Assembly: GCA_019096065.1 (NCBI GenBank)
Contig: JAGUCH010000004.1
Location: 7,502,001 to 7,566,000 of the forward strand
Reading direction: 5' to 3'
Source of the DNA: Paracyclopina nana
Taxonomy: Eukaryota > Arthropoda > Copepoda > Cyclopoida > Cyclopettidae
DNA: 64,000 nt
Positions 34,701 to 46,564 of this stretch are shown in pieces (positions within the stretch are counted from its first letter, which is position 1; every line of letters starts with the position of its first letter). The position numbers and the translations under genes are program-made. The notes beneath the pieces are model-generated. The model did no database searches, was not told the DNA's origin, and saw nothing but the letters and a program-made list of their open reading frames with translations.

Positions 34701-37317
34701 TTTGCTCGGCTATTTTAAAAGTTTCTTTTATAAATTGTTTACATAGATAGAAATATATAGTACTTACTTGATATGGAAATTGGCCAAGTGATGAGGCAAT
34801 TCCTCCAACAATTTTAGTTTCTGGAGTTGTTGCCAAGATTGCATTATGGGTGAATAGATAAAAATAGAAAACTGAATTGGGCCACATAATCAAGTGAGTC
34901 AATGCTGAACAACTGCTAATGTGGTTGCCCTGCCTAGATTGTGATTAACTGCTAATGAGGACTACTAATTAAAAAGTATCCTCATGGGCAAAGAAGGAAA
35001 GGCTTTGTATTGTGACTTTTCTCTCTGAGACTGACTTTATTTAATTTACAAGTGCGTTTTTGACTCATCTCAAAGCTTGTGATGTTTATTCACCAAGCCT
35101 GATTATGCCTAAATATAGGAGAATTAAGGTCAAATGCACTGATCCACTTTTGGCTCCACAACTTTCTTGAGAGGCATCAGGGTCATTTTGACTAATCCAA
35201 TCCTTGTAATTAGCTATTCTTGTGAAAACTGATGGATATTCTTGATTGGAACATCCATGGGAGAAACTGGTTAAACCAACCAACTTGCCATCACAAGCCA
35301 AAGCTCCTCCACTGTCCCCATAGCAGACATCACTTTCCTTTGGTGGCCTTGTTTTATTAGCATGTACGATATACTAAAAGTGTCAAAATAATCTTACAGA
35401 ATCTGCAGCACACACATGTTCATCAGAATCAAGGATAAAGTACAAGTCTTTGAAGTATTTATCAAAGCATTGGCTAAAAAGGCTAATGGACAACTCAGTC
35501 CATTGTAGCACTCCTTCAGTCACCAAATATGATTCATTGCCCTAAAAGTACCAAATTCTTATTTGTAATTTGCTGTGAGGAAAATATTTTAAGAATCTTG
35601 CAGTAGTTGATCCTCAGCCAGCTGCAATACATGTAGTATTTTCAGCAGGATCTTCAGTGGCCAATGGCAAACTTTTGACCCATTCTCCACTGAGATCCAA
35701 AGGTTCACTTCCATTGATGATGATCAAGCAAATGTCATTCTCCAAAGTAACACCATCATAGTCTGGATGCATTATTAGCTCATAATCTTCAGGCTTGATT
35801 CTTTGCTCAGATTTATCATAAACAGTCAGATCAAATTCCCCAGCTACAACTTGAAAGTAACTCTTGTAATTATTTTCTTCCATGAAATAACAACAATGAG
35901 CAGCTGTTAATATTAGACGTGAGGAATAAATTACTCCTCCACAAATATTTGTTCTTTGAAAACCAGGCCAAGAAAATTGCCACGATACCTTTTTTGGTAG
36001 GAAAAGTAATACAAATATTTGTTTTATCTAACATTTCCCTTACTTGGTAAGGAAATTGACCTTGAACTGCATCAGCTCCTCCCACAATTTTAGCATCACT
36101 GTTTTCTGCCTTTGCTAGGTTTTTGCTTGCAAAGCCCAAAAAAATCACTATTACAGTGTTCATGCGTCTTGCCATTATGAAGCCCATTGACTGTTTTGTT
36201 TCAACTGACAATAGCTCTTATTGATTAATGAACAGGGAATAATTAATGCTTCCCCTTTTTTATAATTCTGCTCAACTCATATATGTGCATTAATTTTCAG
36301 ACTGATATATTTCTGATAGAGGATAGACATGAGGTCTTTTGGGGCCACTTTTCAATGCTGGAAGCTGATTTGAAATGCCTCAATAGATTATTGGAAATTC
36401 CCAATTGGAATTTTTTTATCAACCAAGCTGCTACAGCTATGCCCCTGATGAAAATTGGCCAAATTGAGGAGAAACTGAGACATTTTGGCCTATTCCAAGA
36501 CAGCATCCAAAGTGAATTTACCAGGCCTGGCATGCAGCATAGATACCAATACATTCACCAATTAATGTAAAACATAATTCTTACTACATTAACATATCTC
36601 ATTTAATTTTTTTTTGCAAAAGGAGACCACCTCATTATTTTGAGAATGTGCCTGGCTTGTATGATTTGATCAATGTTCCAACCAGCCAAATGAATTCACC
36701 TCCTCCTTACAACTTGACTATTTTCAAAGGGTACAAAGAAAATGTAATTTCACGTGGCACTGCACTTTTCCTGACAAAAACTGAGCTTGCTCAGACATTC
36801 CTCAATTGGCTTAAAGCCACTGGCTGCCCAGAAGAATTTTACTATGCAACTTTAGCCAGAGTTAGCCAACACAATTACTTGACAGAAAATGGAAGGATTA
36901 TCCAAGGTAGGTCATTTCCTTCATTCCTCTATTATTGAAGTAGATATTGGTATGTTTGTGCTTAAACTAAGGCTAAGGAAATATCTATATGATGATTGAA
37001 ATTATGGACCATTCTTAAATTAATTGAAAGTGTTTTTATGACTAAAAATGGGTACATGGTTTCTTAATTTAGATCTAAATCCCTACTTTGATGGCACCAA
37101 TGGTATTTGTCCAAGATTTAGCTGGTGGATTTCTTCAGTAGCTGATCAAAGACTCTGCCAAGGTGGAGTAAAACGTTTCATGTGTATTGTGAGCTTGGCA
37201 GATTTACCTAAAGTCTATGAAAATGGTGGAGGAAATTGCTTTTTTGTGAACAAACTCCAGCTCAAATCCAGTGTTGATGCCCTACAATGCCTACATGAAT
37301 TCCACACTGTATCATGA
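31790..37317 (+). CDS. Core-2/I-branching beta-1,6-N-acetylglucosaminyltransferase-like protein (GT14)
   Basis: Exons 31790-32068, 32156-32304, 32363-32408, 36301-36566, 36623-36906 and 37073-37317 join in phase to 422 residues. It is a type II membrane protein with a short basic N-tail and an anchor at about residues 9-24 ([16 protein letters not shown]). A Cys-containing stem with NCS glycosylation sequons follows. The GT14 domain starts at [21 protein letters not shown], continues through [31 protein letters not shown] and [14 protein letters not shown], and ends with conserved Cys residues. Such Golgi enzymes add branching GlcNAc to O-glycans or poly-lactosamine. Intron 3 (32409-36300, 3.9 kb) holds two complete protease genes on the other strand plus an inverted-repeat element. 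The join across it fits the family alignment, so it is not two genes. Confidence 0.92.
32729..33302. repeat. Inverted repeat element with GCGCGACAT tandem units
   Basis: The left arm (about 32729-32786) contains ATGCGCGACATGCGCGACA and CAAACTACTAAAATGCGC. The right arm (about 33210-33302) carries the reverse complement with extra copies. The two arms are about 430 bp apart and would fold back. There is no open frame, so this is likely a small non-autonomous element inside the glycosyltransferase intron. Confidence 0.65.
33568..34887 (-). CDS. Trypsin-like serine protease 5, predicted active, Thr-rich stalk
   Basis: Exons 34768-34887, 34133-34480, 33942-34082 and 33568-33885 give 308 residues. 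The start [19 protein letters not shown] is a fair signal peptide before ETKIVGG. His57 (ITAAHCC), Asp102 (NDICLL) and Ser195 (CQGDSGGP) are present, and Asp189 and [15 protein letters not shown] keep a trypsin-like pocket. The tail has a run of eight Thr, a charged linker, and an end that is aromatic and hydrophobic but broken by Lys and Asn ([18 protein letters not shown]). GPI anchoring is therefore less sure here than in paralogues 1, 3 and 4. It is nested in an intron of the glycosyltransferase, antisense to it. Confidence 0.9.
35086..36187 (-). pseudogene. Trypsin-like gene 6 with an in-frame TGA at a conserved Trp
   Basis: Exons 36044-36187, 35602-35988, 35398-35541 and 35086-35337 follow the family pattern and keep phase. 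His57 (LTAAHCC), Asp102 (NDICLI) and Ser195 (CYGDSGGA) are all present, with Asp189. In the invariant GWG motif, the Trp codon is TGA (35614-35616). The donor after exon 2 has GC in place of GT (ACT|GCAAGA), which works for GC-AG introns. The C-terminus has a Cys/Ser linker and a hydrophobic end ([11 protein letters not shown]). With one stop in an otherwise clean frame it could be a young pseudogene, a null allele or a sequencing error. Start at 36187, or at the in-frame ATG 36175. Confidence 0.85.
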
Positions 37318-37545
37318 AAAAAACTGTAGCACAATTGAATTATAGGTGTATTTCAAATACATTCATACTGACAGTCTCCTTTTTAAATTGTATCATCAAA
37401 AGTATTCAGTCTTCATCTACTGTATTTAAATAATTATTGAGAGTAGTACAATTTCACAACAATTATAGGTTAGTGTATTTCAAAAAATTAAAGTAGTGTA
37501 TTTTTCTTCTGTGTTAATGTATTTGGTGTAACAACACGGATACAG

Positions 37546-39780
37546 CTAAACTTTGTAGCTGAAGCTTCTTGAGAGGGGACGGGACATTTGTATTAGGGAT
37601 TTGATTGAAGCTCCTCTGGACTTTTTTGTGGCTGCATTAGCATTGGTAGCAGCTTCCTTGTTGTGGCTGTCCAGCTTTGAACTATTGATAGAGGAGGTGA
37701 GTGAGACATTGGTTGAGCTGGTCCTTGTCAAAGAGGGCTTGGCTCTCTTGTCAGCATCCTGGATGAAGTGTGGCTCATTCTCAGGGCTCTTCATTGGAAC
37801 ATCCTGGCTACTGCTCAAGACTGAAGCAGTAGACATTTCAGGTGTGCTTTTCAAATTGCTGTGCTGATTCCCACTTGAGGAAAATGGGCATTTTTGAGGA
37901 CTTTTCTCATCTGCCTTGGTGCACTCATAGCTGGTTTTCATGTAGTGCACAATGAACCTGAAAATTTTCAAATTTTGCTAGATGAATTTTTCAAGTTTGT
38001 TTAATTAAAAGGATTTTACTTGAAAAGCTGTCTCCAAGCTTCTTCGCACTCTTTGGTCCAATCATCCTCCAAAGCTGGTTGAAAAGAGACAACAAAGCTT
38101 TCTCCCATCAAATCCAGCATTTGAGGTGTCACTCCATACCCACAATGGCGTTTACCATACACCGACAGCATCTAGAAAATGAGGAAAAATGATTTTTTGC
38201 ATCTATCTTTTGTTGCTACTGCTAATTATTGTGTAATTAAGGTTCCTTTCCTTCTAATTTTAGCCTTGAATGAAGTGAAGCACTCTACTTTTTCATGTTT
38301 GGTGATCTTATTATCATTTTTGTGATGCCATTTCACATTGACAACATAACAAGGAAATAACCTGATTCCTTATGTTTATCTTTCCTCATTGTAACTCAAG
38401 CTTTGTTGTTGCGTAATTCTGGCGCCACGTGGTTTTGTTTTGTTTTCCAAATTGGATCAACAAACAAAAGAAATAAGAAATGAGCTTGGAAAAGTTGGCA
38501 ATTCCTGTTTAGGTTGCATCACCATCTAAATTGAGTTTGGCAGTACATTTCTGTTGGTCACCTTTTTCATTGCACTAAAAGCGTTGGCTTGTGCAATGTC
38601 AACTGGTGTGATTACCCAATAATTTGGTGTACAAAATAAAAAATGGAGTATTTCCTTTACCTCAATAGCTCTGTGCTCACAATCCAGTCTGTGCATGGTC
38701 TTTTCAACAACTGCCATCACTCTCAGGGCATGAACTCGAAGCTTTTCTTGATACCTGGAATTATGGACAAAAATTAATAACTTAAAGACTCAGTATAAGG
38801 CATCATTTGATTGCTATTTATTTCCGCAGTGGAAAAACCAACATATATTTATAGGCTAAATTGTAGGTTTTCTAAGGGTCTCTTTATTCCCCTAAAAATA
38901 AATTAAGTCACCTTTTTGCTTTAACTGCGCAGTATCCTACCAAATTTTAAAACGTACTAGCTTTTTTCAAGCACTCTTTGCCATGAAAGCACTTTGAATG
39001 AAAATTCCACTCACACACTATTTAGGTTTTTGCTATACACATGAGATTCGTTGATGTAAGCTTCATACTTAAAAAAGTTTATGTCATGTTGCTCTAGGCA
39101 AAAAAGAAGCAAGAAGCATTGATCATAAAAACAACATGTTTTCAGAGCTTTATGGCAAATTCCACTCAAACTAAATGCATTTCTCATATAAACAACATAC
39201 TGTGGTGTTCATCTGCTCTGACAAAAACTGAAGAAAATTTGAAATACTCTTTGTTTCTCCTTCAAGGTTTAATTTTTTGCTTTAGCTGCTTCAATTTGAA
39301 ATCAAACTTCTTTGTAATGAGGCTTGATTGTATCCTTTCCACATTGCTTTCAGTTGATGCAAATGAAAATAGCCTTCAAAGGCCAAAGTTTCTTTTTGTA
39401 AAAAATTCAGCTCACCACTCGTCCATTTCAATTTCCTTGACTGCATTGATGTGATGTAGGAATGGTCTCAGTGTCTCAGGATGAGTCTCAAAGAGCCTCA
39501 GGAATGAGACAACTCCAACAGCATCCATCTTCTTTTGCAATTTGATCCAGGTTTTTCGCAGGATCACCTTCTGACCTTCAGTGATCCAAGGAGCAGGTTC
39601 ACCCACTCCACCTGCCTCTTGCATGGTGATGTTCTGGTTCTCAGTTTTGTTCAAGTTGTTCAAGCTGTCCCTTTTGCTGCTGCCATTGTCATTGCTTGGC
39701 CTCATGATGATTGGAATCCTCACTTGGCAGCTTTGCAAGTTTTGTGTGCAAGATGATGAAGAAGATGAACTGATTCCCAT
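37546..39780 (-). CDS. Globin X-like globin with N-acylation site and long C-terminal tail
   Basis: Exons 39416-39780, 38661-38754, 38020-38171 and 37546-37957 give 340 residues. The globin fold spans residues about 62-220. Helix A contains ILRKTWIKLQ; Phe CD1 lies in RPFLHH; distal His E7 and Val E11 are in VHALRV; proximal His F8 is in YGKRHCGYGV. The N-terminus MGISSSSSSSC offers a myristoylated Gly2 and a nearby Cys, the membrane-anchoring pattern described for globin X. The C-terminal 120 residues are Ser/Thr/Lys-rich and disordered, with several RxxS/T sites. Membrane-bound globin X is thought to act in redox or lipid protection, not O2 transport. A 38-bp piece of its first exon is repeated upstream at 40036-40073. 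Confidence 0.88.
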
Positions 39781-42194
39781 ATTGTTGAGGGTCTTAAGTT
39801 ACTTGAGGTCTGCAAAGTCTTGACTTTGGATCTCTACTGAAACTAGTTTGAGTCTCACTCTCTCTTTCTGAGTTACTTTTCTGCTCCTCTCTGTCTCTCT
39901 TCTAGTGCAGTGGCAAAAGTAAGCGCATTGATGTTGCTTTGGGAGGGAGAAAAATGCTCTCCTTTTCATCATTTTGTGATCTTATGATTGGAATCCTTCT
40001 TTTTCTTCAATTAACTTTATTACTTATTTTAATAAGTCTCAGTGTCTCAGGATGAGTCTCAAAGAGCCTCAGGTAAATAATAATAAGTAATAAAACAACT
40101 TGTTGGCAGAACAGCCAAAAACAATGATGGTTTCTTATTTTTTTTTTTAAGTGGCTTTTACTTGTGGGATCACAAAGAAGTCAACACAAGTCTTGACGTA
40201 AGGAAACTTGTCTCCTGTTACGTGGACTGAAAGCAAATAGAAAATATTTCAATTGAGTCTCATCTTGTGAATATTTGATTTGAAAAGAATGTCATGCCAT
40301 TTCGGACCAACAAAAATGAACCTTATTGAATCTGCATAAAAATTGAAGGCAAATGACACAATTCAGGTATTTATACATATATATGAGGATATGACAAGTT
40401 TAAGTTCAGTCAAAGTTCTTTGTTGCCATCGATTGTGAAGGGAAAAACACTTGTGGTATGGCCACGTGACTTTTATCAAACCCAAACTAATTGATACTTG
40501 GAGGCATGGCTTTTTCCCATGGGAGAAAAAAGTTGAATTCCTTGTTATTCTGAAAGGCTCTGAAATGAAACTTTGCTCCCCCTTTGCCACATTCTCAAAT
40601 TCTGAAGATAGCCTATGCTCAAAAGCTCTAATGAGCAAAATGCCTACTTTTGTATGGTAATTTGAGTCCATAAGTAATGCTTCTCATTATGATCTCTATT
40701 TGATGTTAGGTAAGGTATAAAAAAAGACATGCTTCAGTTTGCTTAAGAAAGTAACATAGAGGTTAATTGATTGGATTTCTTTTGTTATTAGCATTTTTCC
40801 TTGACAATCGTGAAAACTTCTTTTAATCTGAAAAGGGCACCAATTTCTTTTGATGTCAAAGTCAGAGCCAAAATTGCTTGTTTCCTTATTCAAAATTGGA
40901 AGAATCAGCCTGTTTTCCCTGCAAACATTTGCAACAATGGCAATTTTCCATTAGTGAATTGAATTGGGAATCTAGTGAAAGGATCCTTTTTTGAGCTGCA
41001 AATAATGGAAGTGTGAGTTTCAATCAGGCAAGATCAAAGTCACCCATGGTGAATCCCTCTTTTATCTAAGATATTACCAAGAAAGTATCTCAATTTCTAG
41101 GTAAGCTCCATCAAGACACAAAAAGTAATCCTCATTGTTTTGTAACACAGCCTTAAGTTAAGTAAGTCTCTTTTTTGAAATGAGAAAAGCTTCTTTTGGC
41201 TTACATCAATGTACCATTACTATTATGACACATGCTTGTATGTATCTTACATAAAAGACTTGTTGTCATGCCATTGTTTAGGCAAAATACATAAAAGTCA
41301 TGCTAAACTTTTAAAAATTCATATTTCAAATGATCCAAGACTTCTTATTCTTGAAATGATCCTCCCAAGGGAGGGATAAAAGGCTTTCTCTGGATTCTTT
41401 TTCAGCAAAAACAAGCAAATAAAAAAAACCAGATTACTTCTTAAGGTGGCTTTCTTAAGTCTATACTGAGCATGAAGCTGAGATTATAATTGCCAATTAC
41501 CAGCTTTACTAAGTTCACTGTGGCATGATGCGAGTATAGCCCAAGAAATGGCGCATTTTGAGACCATCTCAACTGCGTAGATTTAAGGCCTAATTTCAGA
41601 CTGCATTCATGTTACAAGAAGGTTTTTAGCCTGCGCTTTAGAGGAAATTAGTAATGATACTTAACTTTTTAAATGGCCCCTTTTTTATAGCATTTGTAAG
41701 GTTTGTGATTTGAATATTAGATACCTGTTTTTTTGTCTTGTTGAATAATAAGAAAAACTAGCTGCATTTTAATAAAGTTACTGGATCACCTTCTACTAGA
41801 AAAACCAATTACAAGTATTTCTTACAATAACCAGCCATTGCGGTTCCAGATGAGACCAAAAATAGCAAAGAATGATTGTATTTGGCTTTTTCTTGTAATA
41901 TCTGCCCTATATATAGCCAAAACTATACTCTGGCAACTTTTTCATTATTGGATTTTCTAGCGCTGAAACTATCCTGAAGATGTGGAATTCCATCAGTCTA
42001 GTATTTTAAAAGATTTTTTAAGTCACATATTTTTCATCTGCAATTCTTCAAAAGCTTTTTGTGGAAATTTTATGTAGTACTTTTTTTGTCAACCTTTTGG
42101 CTTTTTGTCTTGTGCAACTAACTACAGCATAACATTTGGTTAAGTGGTCTTTTAATATGTATTTGCACCTATTAGGCAAATTATGCAACCCTAA
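39781..42194. other. Intergenic upstream of globin
   Basis: This 2.4-kb A/T-rich region has no supported exon. It includes CT-rich promoter-proximal sequence (39848-39906), the 38-bp duplicated globin exon piece (40036-40073), and the far 3' flank of the Rh gene. Confidence 0.4.
40036..40073. repeat. Exact 38-bp copy of globin exon 1 sequence
   Basis: This stretch is identical to 39465-39502, which encodes the LRLFETHPETLR segment of the globin, in the same orientation. It is bounded by A/T-rich runs (TTATTTTAATAA and TAAATAATAATAA) and lies about 255 bp upstream of the start codon. It looks like a recent templated insertion. Confidence 0.85.
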
Positions 42195-45100
42195 TTATTT
42201 CGACCATGCTCCACTTTTTGTTCTTGCATTACTGCTATTATTTCCATGCATGTTGCTTTCACTTGATCCTCCATTGTACTCATCAATTAAAAAGGGAGAG
42301 GAAATTCGTCTTCCATTGTTGTCCACAATAAGGCCTTTTTGATGCATCATTTGGAACACTTGTCTTTGGGCTCCAGCATCAAATGATCGACTAGAATGAA
42401 GTTAAACTACTTATCTTGACGGAAGGAAATGTTTTATTTTAGTTCTCCATTTAAGTTATGGAGACTGAAAACTACTATATTTAGAGATGTCAATCAAGTT
42501 TCATTAATTTGGTATAAGAAAATGTCACTTTGTCACAAAAATGAACTTTCTTGAGGCACAACTAAAAATATTGATAGCATAAGCAATGCAAAGTTACCAA
42601 ATTCTATAATGATGTAGATTTACCTCCTGGTGATTTCCAAGTCAGTTCCTAGTGTTGACATTGGAGCCAGAAATGCATCTGACTTCATTTTAGCATTTTC
42701 CACTCCTACCATTTCATTGTTGTTGGTTATAGGCCTTTCAGCAGCAGTATTGGCTTTATCAAAGCCATCATCATGTGAGGACAGATTGAAGAAGTATCCA
42801 TCTTCAAACAGTTCATGGTCTGATAGCCTGTGAAATAGCCAGTCATTGTTGATCAAAGCTCCTTAAAAATAAATCCATGTAAGTTATTTTACCATTTGAA
42901 GCATAATATGTACCTGTTATTAGCCCACCAAGAATAGACAGCAGTATGGTAATACCCAAAGCTGATAATTGAGCCAAAGCTTGATCTCCAGCTGTATAAT
43001 TGGTACCATTTATAGCTGGAAAGTATAGGTTCAGCCTAAGGATCATCAAAAGTGAGTAGGTGTAAATAAACTTTTGATAAGCTCTCACTTTTCTCCATAA
43101 GTCTCTTCTGAGGCCAGACCACAAAATACAGCTGACAGGAAAGAGGACAGAATACCAGGCATTCCATGCAAATTGTGCACTCCACAAGAGTCATGGAGAT
43201 TCAATGCAGTTAAAAGGCCATTCTAGCAGAGTACTAATCTTTAGCAATTTTAAGTCTAGCATTTAGCATAGGATACTGACTTGAACTATTTGGAATCCCA
43301 CAGTGGAGATCATGCCAGCAAAAGATCCAATGAGAATGGCACCATATGGCTGAAGCATCAAATCAGCTACAGCACCAATGGCCACCCCACCAGACAAGAT
43401 GGCATTTTGAGCATCAACAATGTTCATTTTCATCTCACTAAAAGCATGATAAAGTAATAATAAAGTAATAAAAACATAGTAAATGTACTTTGTATTTTGA
43501 TAGTGTTTTTTTGAGAAAGTACTTTTTGTGCACTCAAAACATTGTCAAAAGCTGGATTTTTCATAAATATTTCTTATCAGGAACATATCACAATAAATCA
43601 CATCATTTTTTATTGTTTTATGAAATACAGTTAGCTAAAAAACTAAAAAATTAATTCATTATTGATGTATTTGACAACACTGTCTTCATGCTATACATTC
43701 TTTGCAAAATATCGCATTTCTTGGCTATAATTGGCTTAGCCTTGATAATTAGTGGAAATCTTATCATTGATTGCATGTCTCATTCATAAGATTCATAGAG
43801 ATGAGAAGAAAAAGCAATCTTCCATATTGTGCATGTGGTGCTCAATTGACAAAAATCTGATTGCTTTCCTTAATATTTTTAGTATTGTACTTAGAGTTTT
43901 GGGAACCAAAAAACAACAGCAAGCAAAAACTGGAAGAGCCTAAGTTAGATTGAAAAACTGTTGATGCAATTTTTCTTTTCCAAGAGCAAAAAGTAGAAGT
44001 AAACATTACATTGATGATCACCACATACACCAATGATAGCATGACCACTCCAGATTCATGACGTCATCAGAGAAAAAGAATAATTCCCTTCAGAAGATTG
44101 CTATTTTCTGGCTTTTTGAAAGCATGGCTTAAAAAGTTATGAGCATTGAACTTACTCTCCCAAAAAGGCTGAAAATAGGAATGTGGTCATGGTAGAGGCA
44201 CACAAGGACAAATAAGTATTGAATGAGGCTCTGTGTTTTCCTTCACCATTCAAAGCCAAAACACCATTGAAGCTTGGCCAATAAATCAATAGCATCAAAG
44301 TTCCCAAAATTGAAAAGATATCAGATGTGTGGTCAGATCCAGATCTTGTGCTGGCCTCAGGATGGGAAAAATCCCTTTTCCTATCCATGAGGCTGACAAA
44401 GAGGCCAAAATAGGCCCCAAAAGTGTGAATGAAAATGGAGCCACCTGGAAAATTGACATACTTTCACTGCAATTTCAGCTAGACCATTGCAATCAAAAAT
44501 GAATTTGAAATCAAGTGGGTCAAACATTTTTATGTGACAGCAGCTGCTGTAGTTGGTCCAATTAGTGGAGTTAATTGGCTCTTTCTTACTTACCTACATC
44601 AATTACACCCAAGAGAGTGTAGCCTATGTAGCAATTAATGATGTACAAAGGTACTTCAATGAGTGACATGGCCAAAAGTTGCATTGGTGTGGTCTTGCCA
44701 ATGATGACACCAAAGCTGATCAAGATGGATGCAGCTGCAAATCCTCCATCCAAAAGTGAAATCCAATTAACCCTGATGGTCATGCTGTCATCTTCCAAAT
44801 CTCTGAAATTGCAGCACGGCATATGTAGACAAAAAGTGGTGAAAACTAGTTGCCAGTAGTTTTTTTAGCTAGGGCTTAAATACTGGTTGTACATCAATTT
44901 TTTTTACATTTGTTAATGTAAAAAGTACTCTTCCAGACATTGCACTGAAAGGTTTCAAGCAAAGTACTCAGAAAAATCTTTGAAAGCTCCACAATGACAA
45001 CTAAATATTACTTTTGTTTTAAAAGAAAAATAACTAAAAAAGGCATCAAAACAAGTTTGCACCATAGATAAAAAACTCAGATTTCTAAGGCAAATTAGGC

Positions 45101-45924
45101 AAATTGGATTTCTAAAATGGTCTATTTAATTGAGAAATGGGAGATAAAACATAAAGTTGAGAATGGCCCAAAAGAACTTTTTTCATAAATAATACAGTTC
45201 AGTATTTAAAAATACACACTCCATCATTTTTGAAAAGGAACTGAGGTCAGAGTTGAAATGTTAGCTATGGAAGTGTAACCGACCGGACGTTGCCTAAAAT
45301 CTCCATTAAGTTATGAAATGAGCCAAAAATAACTAAAGGATACAAAGTTATGAAGGATTGAGAAAAAACCTGCTGTTTTTAAATGACTTACATAAAACCC
45401 TTCACAAGCACAGCATATTCCACGCAAAAAACGGTCAATAGCATGGTAAAGCACACTGCAGAGTAGCCAAATCTCCTCAGAAATGTCATCAAAAAGCCAA
45501 ATCCAACAAACAGCATTATTTGGATGTCAATTATCACTGCAAATAAATGATTAGGTAAGATCTTCTTTATTGGATTTCATAATTCAATTTCCTTTTTCTT
45601 TTGTTCACTTGAGCATGTGAGATCTGTTATACAATTGAGCTTTATGAAAGTGAATTATGAAATGGCCAAAAAATGGAGTTGAAGGTTTGTACTTGAGTAC
45701 TGATGGTCCATGACATTGTCTAGTCCTGTGAAAGCTTCTCCTGATGATGTATTGTGCCTTATAAATGCAATTTTATGTTACTATGATTTGAAAAATTCAT
45801 GTACTTATGCTTACACTGGATCCAAGCTTTCATCATATCTAACAAAAATGCAGAAGAGCACAATAGCTATAAATTGGAAAATGGAAATGAAAATGATGAA
45901 TTTCCTCTGGGATCGGTCTGCCAT
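42195..45924 (-). CDS. Rh-type ammonium transporter
   Basis: Ten exons: 45815-45924, 45693-45757, 45392-45536, 44594-44802, 44156-44444, 43281-43437, 43089-43222, 42914-43035, 42624-42861 and 42195-42390, giving 554 residues in phase. It has about twelve hydrophobic segments. Family blocks include MLFVGFGFLMTFLRRFG, GGSIFIHTFGAYFGL, YWPSFNGVLA, NAILSGGVAIGAVADL, DSCGVHNLHGMPGIL and LGGLITG. The two pore His residues (IHTFGAYFG and NLHG) are intact, so NH3/NH4+ conduction is expected. The cytosolic tail of about 140 residues is acidic, then Asn/Ser-rich, with a typical HELFEDGYFF segment. One intron is only about 53 bp (43036-43088). In arthropods such proteins serve ammonia excretion at gills or other epithelia. 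Confidence 0.95.
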
Positions 45925-46564
45925 GATTCTGATTGACTTGAGCCAACTGATTAATCCACTTATCTGAGGTCATAAATATGTTAAAGATTGACATGAAGCA
46001 CAGTAATTCTCAATGTCACTGCACCATAGGGTAAAAATACTTGGAAAGCTTCATCTTGTCCAACATTTTCCTCACATCTTCTTTTGGCATTAAAACTAGG
46101 CCATGGGGAATTGCTTCCTGAGCTCATTTCTCAGCAACTTGAGAGTGCAATTAATTGATAATTAACTTTAAAAGAAGCCTTCAAAAATATATTTTGTACT
46201 TTACTTGAGCTTTAGATAGCTGCAAGAACTACTTGTTAAAATAATGTGCTTCTCATTTTACCTAATTTGCCAAGAACCAGTATGACACATTGAGCCTATC
46301 AAATTCAGGCAATTAATTCTGTATTTTCAATGAGTGTCATCAACTCACTTACATTTACTTAAATGAATTTGAATGTGTTCATGTTTGAAGTCATTTTGAA
46401 ATAGATAACCTGGTCCATTACTATTCAGCTGATTCGGGCCAATTCTAATTAGATGTTTGATTTTATTGACCTTTTTAGTAGAAATTCAGCACTAAAGTAA
46501 GCTCTTAGCATACTTTACCCCACAGTGCTTGAAGTAAATCACGCAGACATTTTTATTTCATGGC
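45925..46564. other. Intergenic
   Basis: This spacer lies between the Rh gene start and the 3' end of the 5'-nucleotidase, both on the minus strand. No exon or repeat was recognised; it should hold the Rh promoter. Confidence 0.4.

Noticed and set aside
43842..44048. Hydrophobic minus frame in the Rh gene taken as an extra exon
   Set aside because: The flanking exons join in phase without it (GGA GA|T GAG) and the family has no segment there.
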